NCBI GenBank assembly: GCA_021613535.1 | Contig: CP075496.1 | Span: 5,022,001 to 5,086,000, forward strand | Reading direction: 5' to 3' | DNA: 64,000 nt | Origin: Adineta vaga | Taxonomy: Eukaryota; Rotifera | In this document: positions 1 to 10,455 of the stretch, one piece after another | Layout: the number at the start of each line of letters is the position of its first letter | Position numbering within the stretch: the stretch's first letter is position 1 | The notes under the pieces: generated by a model | Told to the model about the DNA's origin: nothing | Databases searched by the model: none | What the model saw: only the letters and a program-made list of their open reading frames with translations | Program-made: the position numbers and the translations under genes

Positions 1-410
1 GTGCAAAAGGTAAATGACGATTTTTTACAATTAATTCCACAAGTTCTTGTTTTTCTGTACATGTGTGATTGGCAATATTTTTCGCTTGTAAATAGGATCT
101 TAAATGTTTCACTTTCAATGCTAATAGTTGTTCATCTGATGTTGAATCACTTGATATTAATTGACATATGAGACATATCCGATGTGGATGATTATAATGA
201 CGTTCACGTGGCGCACAATTTGTACAATAATATTGACGGCAGACTGCACAACTTTTCTAGAAAAAACAACGGATTTATTTTCGTAATAAGAATATAAAAG
301 ATGGAAAAGTATCAATTTACTTTTCGTTTTACTATCGTATATGTTGTATGACAATGATCACATTGATCATTGGAAGTTGTTGAATAGGATGATGTTGACG
401 AAGATGGCAT
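1..410 (-). CDS. RNF34: RNF34/RFFL-type E3 ubiquitin ligase, 5' part only
   Basis: Two exons are visible: 410-321 (30 codons from ATG at 410) and 256-1, which runs off the window. The first exon gives a Ser/Thr-rich start and the first Cys pair (CDHC). The second completes a FYVE-like zinc finger (CAVCRQYYCTNC, later CLIC) and continues into a SAP-like helix (LALKVKHLRSYLQAKNI) followed by ELVELIVKN. Order and spacing match the RNF34 (CARP1)/RFFL (CARP2) family, whose C-terminal RING finger would lie outside this window. Family members ubiquitinate targets such as p53 regulators and caspases at endosomal or plasma membranes. Whether this single gene corresponds to RNF34 or RFFL cannot be told. 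It is divergent from the myosin light chain gene at 836. Confidence 0.85.
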
Positions 411-835
411 TATGTTTGATGAAGTTAAATAAGAAACAAAAATGCCGGATATGAATTTGAAAAAAACGAACTATGAATTGACGAATTTATCTTATCTGAA
501 TATGAATTTCTTTGAAGATTATTGAACAAGTCGATTATTCATAAAAGATTCTTTTTCTATATCGGTCAATCAATCAATCTGACATGTTGTTGTTGCTCCT
601 TTTTTTCTAACCAATCGATAAACATTCATATGATTAATTTCGAAGAATATTCTTGAAATTATTTTCAATGAAAAAAGAATTGAAACTTTTGTTATTGAAA
701 AATTATGATTTTATATTTAGGAAAACAAAATAATTGCAGCGACATCTATCATTTGTGTAGGTGAAGAAAGTAAATAAGTCGAGTTTTTAATCATTCAGAA
801 ATATAATCGTTTCGGCATTGATTTAGGAATTTCAA
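411..835. promoter_or_regulatory. Divergent intergenic region
   Basis: This stretch of 425 bp separates the divergent starts of the RNF34-like gene and the myosin light chain gene, so both promoters should lie here. It is AT-rich and I see no open frame worth calling. A pyrimidine-rich 3' splice acceptor (TTGATTTAG at about 817-825) lies 10 bp before the light-chain ATG. Confidence 0.5.
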
Positions 836-1464
836 ATGGCAGCACGTGTTAAAGCTAAACAACCAGCGAAAAAGCGTCAACAACGCGCTACTTCGAATAT
901 ATTTGCGATGTTTGATCAATCGCAAATTCAGGAATTTAAAGAAGCTTTTAATATTATTGATCATGATCGCGTTCGTTTCGAAAATCTTTTTTTCTTTATT
1001 GTTTGTTTACTTATCAGCATCTTTTTTAGGATGGTTTTATTAGTGGCGATGATTTAAGAGATATGTTTGCTTCATTAGGTAAAGTCGTTCCCGATGCTGA
1101 AATCGAAGCTATGGTTCGTGAAGCACCAGGAGATATCAATTTTACAAGTAAATTTTATTTTATTTTTTTTCATGAATATATGATATTTGATCGTTGATTT
1201 CTAGTGTTTTTAACTATGTTCGGTGAAAAATTAACAGGTTCCGATCCGGAAGATGTTATTCGTAATGCTTTTCTAGCTTTGGATGAAGAACGTACCGGAA
1301 AGATTAGTGAAGATCGTCTACGTGAATTATTAATGACTATGGGTGATCGTTATACAGACGAAGAAGTTGATGCACTTTTTAAAGATGCTCCAATTAAAAA
1401 TGGAGAATTTGATTATCAAGAATTTGTTAAAATTCTTAAATATGGACGTAAAGATCAAGATTAG
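836..1464 (+). CDS. Myosin II regulatory light chain
   Basis: Three exons (836-970, 1030-1147, 1205-1464) give a 170-aa EF-hand protein of the usual family length. The N-terminus is basic ([12 protein letters not shown]) and ends in [10 protein letters not shown], the conserved MLCK/ROCK phosphorylation site corresponding to Thr18/Ser19 of vertebrate non-muscle RLC. The first EF-hand loop starts at [13 protein letters not shown], split by intron 1. The second half has EF-hand remnants around [13 protein letters not shown] and [14 protein letters not shown]. The product binds the neck of myosin II heavy chain and controls motor activity when phosphorylated. The introns are 59 and 57 bp. An acceptor-like TTTAG precedes the ATG by 10 bp with no matching coding exon. 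The family call is firm; muscle versus non-muscle isoform is less so. Confidence 0.95.
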
Positions 1465-1645
1465 AAAAAAGAAACAAAATTATTTCCTTCTAATGAACAG
1501 ATATATTTTATTTTTCTCCTAAATTATAATTCCTATTTGCTTTTTTATTATTATATTTGGCTGAATTTAATCAATCAATCAATCAATAGCATTCCATTTT
1601 AATGCAATGTATTTTTTTGTGATTTTTAGATCAGTAGAAAAAAAA

Positions 1646-4600
1646 ATGAGTGAAGCAGATTTTGATCAAGGTAATGATCTGAAACATGTTTTACTTTCTT
1701 TCATTGATATTGTTCATTTAGATTTTGGGTTCAATGAGGAAAACAAAGGAAAGAAAAATGTAAAATCAACAAAAAAGAATAAATCAGGTGGATTTCAAAC
1801 ATTCGGTAAGTTATTGAAAGAATAAAAACATACATTTAAAAGATGTTATTGATAAAGATTAATACTAAAGAAAAGCTATTAAACTAAGTGTTTATTTTGA
1901 CATTTAAAGATCAACAAAACAATTCTGATAGTTTTCTGTATCATAGGAGAAATATTTGATTAATAAATAAAACAGAATAAACTATAAGCAAATTGTGTTG
2001 GTTATTTTTCAGGATTATCAGCACCGATATTCAAAGCGATTATGAAACGTGGTTATAAAGTTCCAACACCAATTCAACGTAAAGTAAGCTATGGGAATAT
2101 ATGTTGAATTCATATGGTTAATTTTTAAATAATTATATAGACAATTCCTGTGATTCTAAAAAATAAGGATGTAGTTGCTATGGCACGAACTGGAAGTGGT
2201 AAAACAGCTGCATTTCTTATTCCAATGTTTGAAAAATTGAAAGGTCATGATCCAAATTCTGGTCCACGTGCATTAATTCTTTCACCAACTCGTGAATTAG
2301 CTTTACAAACACTGAAATTTACTCAACAAGTAAAGAAAAAGCATTCTTGTCTAATCGAACACTTATAAAAGCGTAATTTTTTAGCTTGGAAAACTAACTG
2401 ATCTCATTCCAACAGCTATTCTTGGTGGTGAACGGTAAATAAATATGTTTCAACTAAGCTTTATCTTCTCTCTCATCTATCATTTAGAATCGAAGAACAA
2501 TTTAGTAATTTACATGCTCATCCCGATATGTATGTCGCTATATTTTTCATTTTATTTTTAAAAACTAAATTTCCTTTAGAATCATCGCTACACCGGGTCG
2601 TTTCATGCATTTATGTATTGAAATGGATTTGAAATTAAATGATGTGAAATATGTTGTATTTGATGAAGCAGATCGGTAAATGAATTTTTTTTCTCTTCCT
2701 ATTAAGATATTTATATCTTTATATGAAATTTAGTTTGTTTGAAATGGGTTTTCAAGAACAATTAAATGATATAATCAAACGTTTACCATCTCAACGTCAA
2801 ACATTATTATTTTCTGCAACATTATCAAAAATTCTTGCTGAATTTGCTAAAGCTGGTCTCTATGAACCGGAATTGATTCGTCTTGATATTGAAATGAAAT
2901 TGAATGAAAATTTAAAATTACTTTTCTTTCATTTACGACATGATGATAAAACGGCTTTACTTCTTTATCTTCTTCGTACAATTATTCCTGTTGATCAACA
3001 GATTGTTGTCTTTGTTGGTACACGTCATCATTGTGAATATCTCAAAGAATTACTTGAACAACAACAACAACAGGATCTCTTTTCAGCTGTTACGATTTAT
3101 TCCACACTTGATCATTCAACACGAAAAATAAATTTATCAAGATATCAATCTGGTAAAGCAAGAGTTTTAATTGTTACAGATATTGCAGCGAGAGGCATTG
3201 ATATTCCATCGTTGGATAATGTAATTAATTATCATTTTCCAGGAACATCGAAATTATTTCTTCATCGTGTTGGACGTGTTGCACGTGCTGGACGAACGGG
3301 TACTGCCTATTCATTGATTTCGACAGATGAACTATCATATTTATTCGATGTTCAAGAATTTATTGGTAAATCAATTAATTATACGAAATCAAATGAAGAT
3401 ACTGATGATTATCATTTATTATTTGGTAATGTTCCACAAACAATCATTGATGAAGAATCTGAAACCATTCGAAAAATATCCGAAACAAATGTTGATTTAC
3501 TAAATTTATTTCAAGTTCAACAAAATGCATATCAACATTATATTCGATCACGACCAGCCTCAACTTATGCATCTGTTAAACAAATGAAACAATATCATAA
3601 TCAAATTACTAATATGGGTATGCATCCAATATTTAGAAATAGTTATACAGCTGATGATTTCACACCAAATGCATTGATTCAACAATTAAGATCGTTCCGA
3701 GCAAAAAGTGTGAGTATTGAAAAAAGATAAATAGGAAAAGATTTCTTCATTAGGTTTTCGTTATATAGACCATTTTTGAAGTAAATCCATCTTCAAGTAA
3801 TTCAGCATGTGCAATGATGAAACGTAAACGAGCTCATGATGAAAAATCGATTCTTAAACATGAGAAAAAAGATCAATCAATTCAAGACGGCAGTGGTGAT
3901 GATGATCGAGGGAAAACACTTGAAGTAAGTTTATCATCGAAATGAATTCAAACACATTGAATATCTTCTAGGTAGATAATATGACAATAACTATTCGAAA
4001 TAATGATGAAACTGGTGATGATGAGACGGAATTAGTACGAAAAAAGAAGAAAAAGAATCGACGTGAAGTTGATAAAGAATTCTTTATTCCATATCAACCA
4101 CCTGATTTTAAACGAGAACGAGGGTATAATTGACTTATGAGATAATTTATGGAAAATGATTGATTTGATTTTTCTAGATTAGAAATTCAATCGTTTGAAC
4201 ATCAAACCAATGATGCAGTCATGGATTTAGCGAATGATGATGGTACACAAATAAAAGGTCCAACTATACAAAAGACTAAATGGTTCTTAAATTTATCAAT
4301 TCATATCAACTTCTTTTTACATAAATATTTCCTATTTTAGGGATCGAAAGAAGAAGAAATTTGTTACTGTTGGTCAAACAGATGCAAAAACTAAAAAGAT
4401 AAAAACAGAAAGTGGTCAATGGATTCAAGCATCGTACAAAACAGATGTGTATGTTTAACTGTCTTCACTATTCATATGATATTATAAACATAAATTTTCA
4501 ATTGATTTGCTTTTAGTTACAAGAAATGGTTGAATAAATCCAAAATAATGGATAAAGAATTACCCGATAGTCGTCGAAAGAAATCTGAAGATCATGTTCA

Positions 4601-4974
4601 TGCCGATGAAATATCCAGTGCACAACATAAACCACGTATGTTACGACATATGTTTATTCTTTTTTTTCTCTAAATTGTTTAATGATTTAGAACAATTTCA
4701 ACAACGTGTTAAACAATTAATGAATCGACAAAAGACACAATTGAAAGAGAAAGGTCAACGTATGCCTAGTCATTCGGAATTGAAAAAACCGGAGCAAATT
4801 GTTAAGAAACGTGTTGAGAAACGTCAAAGACTTTCACTTCAACGTGCTCGTCAAGCACGTAAAGGTGGTCGAACGAATTATCGAAATAAACGTCATAGTA
4901 ATAAATCCAAACATGCTCGACATCCAACATCTTCAAATACAAATCAATCATCAAAAAGAACGAATAAAAGATAA
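1646..4974 (+). CDS. DDX54: ATP-dependent DEAD-box RNA helicase DDX54/Dbp10
   Basis: Thirteen exons (1646-1805, 2013-2083, 2141-2329, 2385-2434, 2488-2529, 2580-2675, 2734-3709, 3769-3924, 3972-4123, 4178-4282, 4341-4448, 4517-4635, 4691-4974) join in frame to 835 aa. Motifs in order: Q-motif region ([13 protein letters not shown]), Walker [25 protein letters not shown] (VVFDEADR), SAT (LLFSATL), then helicase C with [11 protein letters not shown] and [13 protein letters not shown]. The flanking SGGFQTFG and the C-terminal DBP10CT stretch ([19 protein letters not shown]) followed by a Lys/Arg-rich tail are diagnostic for DDX54/Dbp10, a nucleolar helicase for 60S ribosomal subunit maturation. 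The start ATG is 17 nt after a splice acceptor (GATTTTTAG, AG at 1628-1629), only 165 bp past the light-chain stop. Confidence 0.96.
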
Positions 4975-5216
4975 ATCTTCTTGTTTTTTGTTTTTCTGTT
5001 TTGTTATAAAAGAAAAAATCATACACGAAATATCACTTCAAGACTCCATCTATCAAAAAAATGACTTCCTATTGGCCATTGAGTAAATAGTCGCATTTTA
5101 CATTTTACAGATAGATAGAGAAGTGAAGAAATTAGATCGATTGATATCAACGAACTTGTTCTAGATAAAAATCTTTTTTTCTTCGTTTTAGATTGATTTT
5201 ATACCAGAGTTTCAAA

Positions 5217-7360
5217 ATGACAAGTGAAAATCAAGTTGAAAATATTCCGACAATTGAAATAACAGAAACTAATCATAAACCTGATGATGAGCAAGAACCA
5301 ACAGTATTAACCAACAATCCAGTTGAAGAATCAGTTGTTCAAAAAACAGAAGCCGACGAAGGAGAAGAAGTTCACAAACCGAAACGTGGTGGAAGAAAAA
5401 AACGAGAGATAACAGCTGTATCGGATGTCAAAGCAGAGCATTTAAACAATGAACAAGAAACTGATACTCAACCGCTTTTTGAACAACCAGTTATACTCGA
5501 AGGAAAACGTTCACGTAAACCAACATCACGTCTTGAATTATCGGACTTAGAAACGCCAAAAAAAGAATTTTCAATTCCTCAGGTAAATTGCTTCAAAATT
5601 AAAGCTGAGAATTTCAATAATAAATGTATGCAGACTTTTAATCATCTTTATCATGTTGAATATCACGTTAGACATCTGAACTTCGGTACTTTCCTATTTC
5701 GAATAGATATTCTTGTAACTATATCATTCTTTTTTCGTAACAATTAGTTAATTACACAAGTACTCCTAGTATCACGTCTGCATTGACTTTGATTATTAAT
5801 TATTCTTTCTTTTTCTTTCAGGGGCGTGGGAAACCATTAGGAGAAATTGCATATAGTATGTGAATAGTCTCATTTTTGTTGTTGTTATAAAATCATCTTA
5901 TTTAACATTAATATTATTTAGTTAATCATCAACTAACTTATGCATCAACTGACGCTTTGTCTCACATACGTAATGTATGTTTTGGTCGACGAGGGGTAAA
6001 TACAAATAACTGAAGTATTCACAAAGAACTCCTATATTCGTTTTTTGCTATTCAGAGTAAGACAAATATTCAACAAACTCTTCGAGAATTCAATGGATTT
6101 GAATTTGACAAAGATAGTGACGAATATCAACGACATTTAAATAATATAAACAAGTAAATTTAATGATTTGTTCAAATTAGAATGATTTATTTGAATTTGT
6201 GTTGGCTTCTTTAGGTTGAAAAAAGATCAATTACAATCGATGTCAGAAATACTTGGTTTACCTACAGCTGGTTCTCATAATGAAAATGCCGAACGAATTT
6301 TAGTCTTTTTAATGAATCCAATTGACGAAGGAAAACCAATTCCAGAAAGAAAAACGTCCATGCGAGTAGCAAAAACTTCTCGTATTTATTCAAAAGAATC
6401 AATTCATTCAGATGAAGATGAAAATGACGTAAATAGTACTAATGAACACTAATGATTGATCTATTGATTGCTTTTTAGAATGGTGATGGTGATGATGATG
6501 ATGATGATGATGCTGATGTTCTTTTTAATGAAGACGATGAAGAAGGAAATGAATCTGACGATGATTACATTGGAAGTGATGAAGAGAGTGGTATGATTAC
6601 AAAAGATGATCCTGATGATTTTGCATATCAACCAGGAAAGAAAACTCCAAAGAAAAGAACATCACTTAAACGATCACGAAGTGGAAGTTCACAAAAACGC
6701 AAACGAGGTTAGTTTAATGTCAACACTTACGCTTTGAAATTCTAAATCCGTATCTCGAGAAATCGGAAACATCTGCTCTACAATTATTTTACGTGTAAAA
6801 AATAGGGTAATTCTATACTGAGGCCGAAAGAATAGGAACTTTTGATCATGTCAACGAATCGGGATAGTATTCTAAGTTGTAGAGTAAATTCAAGTGAATT
6901 TCTAGCTATTGAATAATTTGACTGTTACACATGTTCTTTAATCCCTTTGTTTCTTTTTCTAGCTTCTCCGAGAACAACAAAACGTGGTCGTAAAAGAACT
7001 AAAGTAACACCTGTTTCCAAAGTTGAGAATGAAGATTTGGTTAGCGCTGTTGCTGCTGCTGATGATGATGATCAACCAATGCAAACGAATGACGAAGAAA
7101 CTGTCAAAACAAAAGAAGAAAATTCCTCTATTGAACCTCAAGTTTGTTACATAAAAACATTATCTTTCATCAAAAACCTTTCACTTTGTAGAATAATGAT
7201 GTAATTCTCAATCAATCCGAACAAAATGACTCATCAACAACAACAACAACAACAACAACAAATGATCCTACGTTAGATATAAATGTACGCAACTCATCTT
7301 TCTCTTCTCGTTCATTTTATTCTATTTTCTTCTCTTCAGGTAATTTCAACGACAAGTTAA
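5217..7360 (+). CDS. DEK: DEK-family chromatin protein
   Basis: Nine exons (5217-5582, 5822-5855, 5922-5995, 6056-6153, 6215-6428, 6479-6707, 6963-7141, 7192-7284, 7340-7360) give 435 aa. The diagnostic part is the DEK SAF/SAP region: EGKRSRKPTSRLE, GRGKPLGEIAYINH, IRNVCFGRRGSK, QTLREFNGFEFDKDSDEY, LKKDQLQSMSEILGLP and ERILVFLMNP. It is followed by a long acidic run (D/E-rich, encoded by GATGAT repeats near 6480-6512) and basic patches (KRSRSGSSQKRKR, KRGRKRTK). DEK binds DNA and histones and changes chromatin topology. The C-terminus is an Asn/Thr-rich tail with an (ACA)n-encoded Thr run at about 7236-7261. The DEK_C helical domain of vertebrate DEK was not found. The start lies 26 nt after an acceptor (TTCGTTTTAG). 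Confidence 0.88.
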
Positions 7361-7883
7361 ACAAGCACATATTGTATGTTAATGTATTACACGTTAACTT
7401 CTTCCTAATACATTTGTTTCTTGTGTGATATGTTCTCAGTTGTTCCGACTAACCTTTATATATGTATATATGTCTATGTACTATTTTCTAGTAGTGATTG
7501 TGTTTTTGTGTTGAAAACAAACGATATAACTATGCGTGAAGATATCATTTGTTTCTATTTAGTATATTAGTTTGCTTGTTTCATTGTTTTTTGTGTTTTA
7601 GTACGGATTTTCTGATCCGAAAAACAAGAGATATTCTTCTTGATTCAGTCTACTATTATTTTTTTCTTTGAACATATATGTTGATTCTAAGCATAGCCAA
7701 GCACATGTAAACTGTTGATTGTTTCCTTTCTGTATGTCATTTCTAACAGTATTCTTGTGAATGTCTGTTTTTTTTTGAAAGAAGAAAACAATATATATAG
7801 GTACAAGAAAGACTTAGTTTTTATGTTGAAAAATTTTGTCATTTGTTTTCTCTTTTTGTATTTTCGATGATAAAGTAAGAAGA
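7361..7883. other. Intergenic region without recognised gene
   Basis: These 523 bp lie between DEK and RNF144. They are T-rich, with short AT runs such as TATATATGTATATATG near 7458. No credible coding frame is visible, and an upstream non-coding exon of RNF144 could lie here. Confidence 0.4.
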
Positions 7884-9377
7884 ATGGTCGAAGAAAGAGT
7901 GAAGTTATGTGATGATTATGTATTTCAATGTTCGATTTGTTGTAATGATATTAATGATCAAAAGAATGTTTATCAAATTGAATTATGCCATTGTCAATTT
8001 TGTAAAGAGGTATTCCAATTTTAATTATTTAATCTATTCATTTAATTATTTCTTGTTTCTAGTGTGTTCGTCAGTATTGTTCCAGTCAAATAAATACCGC
8101 GTAAGATGATAAAATTGTATTCTTAAGAATAGAATCCTTATTTGTATGTTTGTTTTTGTGTTTAGATCAGTACCAATTAGATGTCCGAACAGTGAGTGTG
8201 ATAAACAGTTTACATTAAATGAGGTATGAAATTTCAAACAAACATTTATTTGAAAAAAATTAAGAATAATTCTATTATTAGCTCCATGCTATTCTAACCG
8301 ATGCACAATATCAATTGTATACTAAATTCTTACTTGATCATGGTATTTTACTATTTGATCTTCTCTCGAAAAGATTCATTCATATTTTTTCTGTTCACCA
8401 AATTTATTTAGAAGTAACGAATGATCCTCAGCGTCTTTTTTGTCCACATGTTGATTGTGGTCATATATTATCCATAATCGATGAAAGAAAAGTCAATAAA
8501 GAACATCCAATGACTTGTACAAAAGTAAATTGAAAAATTCATTTTCTTGTAGAAAATTTTTGAATCGATTACTTTTACATAGTGTCAAACAACATTTTGT
8601 ATGAAATGTCGTTGTCGATGGCATCCAGATGAACATTGTTCTGATTTACTGTAATGATTTGAATAGTTAAAAAGAACATGTATGTGTAGATTTCATTTTT
8701 TTAGTACACCATATGAAATGGAACCTGATTCTAATATAAAACGTTGTCCACGATGTCGTTTTCCATTAGAATGGATAGCTGGTTGTGCACAGATCATGTG
8801 CGTCAATTGTAAACATATTTTCTGTTGGTACTGTTTAAAATCTCTTGATGTAATTATTGAAAATATATTCGTTCTCTTTGGTGAAATATAGCAATTTTCT
8901 TTGTTTAGAATGATTTCTTCTTATTACACTTCGAACGTGGGCCTTGTCGAAATCGGTGAGAGAACATTTCTATATTCTTTTCATAAATATTCTTATTTTT
9001 CGATTTCTAGACTTGGGCATTCACGTGCATCATTATTTCTTCATCGTTTAACAATTGTTGGTATTTTTATTGGTTTAACTCTTTTATTTCTTATCACTAT
9101 ACCATTCCTAATCTTAGCTGCACCTTGTTTATTATGTTGTCGTTATAAACAAATTAAAAATCGCCTGAAAAATCTAACGAAATTCGGACAACGTTTTCAA
9201 CAACAGCAGTATACTCCTACAACGCATCCTTCACCATCGTCTTCATTAAATCAATTGAATAGTTCATCATTAATTGACATCGAACAAGAATTAAATAAAA
9301 CTGTTCATAATCCATTATTATCATCTTCATCAACAATCAATCTCAATAAATCCAAAACTGAACTTGCATCCGTTTAA
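7884..9377 (+). CDS. RNF144: RBR-type E3 ubiquitin ligase RNF144
   Basis: Nine exons (7884-8009, 8063-8100, 8166-8223, 8282-8342, 8412-8524, 8583-8650, 8705-8849, 8909-8955, 9011-9377) give 340 aa. RING1 starts FQCSICCNDI and continues CHCQFCKECVRQYC. The IBR domain has RLFCPHVDCGH and TFCMKCRCRWHPDEHC. RING2 has RCPRCRFPLEWIAGCAQIMC with the catalytic-type Cys, then VNCKHIFCWYCLKSLD. The segment FERGPCRNRLGHSRASLFLHR followed by a hydrophobic helix (IVGIFIGLTLLFLITIPFLILA) is the RNF144A/B signature: a single C-terminal membrane anchor. The tail is Ser/Gln-rich. RBR ligases pass ubiquitin through the RING2 cysteine. The first ATG after the last upstream stop is weakly supported, so an additional 5' exon is possible. 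Confidence 0.93.
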
Positions 9378-9619
9378 TGTATAGCGATGATCCTTTTTTT
9401 ATATTCCTTCGTCTTTTTTTACATGTTCTCTGTCGATTGTGAATTCTTTTCTAAACAGTAACTATTCATTCTCGTCTTTGTTGTAAAGCAAAAAGTATTC
9501 AACTTTCTTTTTTGTATTAAATTAAAATAAAATGTCCGCAGATAGATGTTATCTATTGAAATTAAGAGACAAACAAAAATCGACGAAAAGAAAGTATAAA
9601 AAAATTTGAAAAGAAACTA

Positions 9620-9937
9620 TTAACTTTGTAATTGACGGACAAAATTTACATATTCTTGTTGAGCAGCTTCTTGACTTTTGCCTTTATTATTATTCCAAGC
9701 TTCCCATTTAGCTTTACCTTTAATATCAAGCATACCAGGTTTACCACTATTATTATCACCAGTAGTTGCTTCTAAAAAAGCATTCATCACAAGAAACGTT
9801 CGAATAGATGAAACATTGTTTTTGTTTTTTCACTTACGTTTGTAAAGACCATAAAGTTTTAATAATTGGTCATCTGATGGTTTTTTGCTAAGATTTTTTA
9901 CATCAGCAGCAGCTTGATTGAATTCAGCTTGTGACAT
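9620..9937 (-). CDS. DBI: Acyl-CoA-binding protein (ACBP/DBI)
   Basis: Two exons (9937-9838, 9771-9620) give an 83-aa protein, the usual ACBP size. Visible family features are MSQAEFNQAAADVKNLSKKP at the start, then PSDDQLLKLYGLYKQATTGD across the splice junction, then GMLDIKGKAKWEAWNNNKGK with the ligand-binding Lys/Trp, and a final EYVNFVRQLQS. ACBP is a cytosolic four-helix protein that binds long-chain acyl-CoA. The gene is convergent with RNF144, with 242 bp between stops. Confidence 0.96.
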
Positions 9938-10455
9938 TTTTGATAATATGAAATAATGAAGAGGAATTATACATGAAATACAAAACGAAAAGCAAATTTA
10001 TATAGCCACAAGAAGTAACATGAGATAAGATATCTGCTAACAGCAACTAAACAAACCAACTTATTGTCTTATCATCGTCGATTCTTTTGTTGCTATGACT
10101 TTAGAGGTAAGTAATCGACGTTAACAACTGTGTAATAAGAACGAACGATGTCGTCTGATATACGTTTATCAAAGTGAAGAAAGAAGAAGTGGCTTTCTTA
10201 TGAAAATATTTACTTAAATCAGATGATATTAGAATTACAAGTTCATCGAAGGACGTACTTATTTGGTTTTTATCAAAAATAATGAATTACAGAGAAAACA
10301 AAAGGAACTTTATTTGTATTCAGATAATAAACAAAACGATATTCACTGATATAGTGATTAAAGAAAGACATCACCGAGTACATTAAATGAAATCAAAACC
10401 TTATTTAAACATGAAAAAAAAAGATCTTAGAAGAATATATATATATATATGTTAA
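9938..10455. other. Intergenic region between ACBP and HEAT gene
   Basis: These 518 bp lie upstream of ACBP and downstream of the HEAT-repeat gene's stop. The region holds the likely ACBP promoter and an (AT)n run at about 10434-10450. No gene was seen. Confidence 0.4.

Noticed and set aside
157-354. 65-codon minus-strand frame
   Set aside because: It overlaps the RNF34 zinc-finger exon in another frame and runs through its intron; the in-phase FYVE-like frame explains the sequence.
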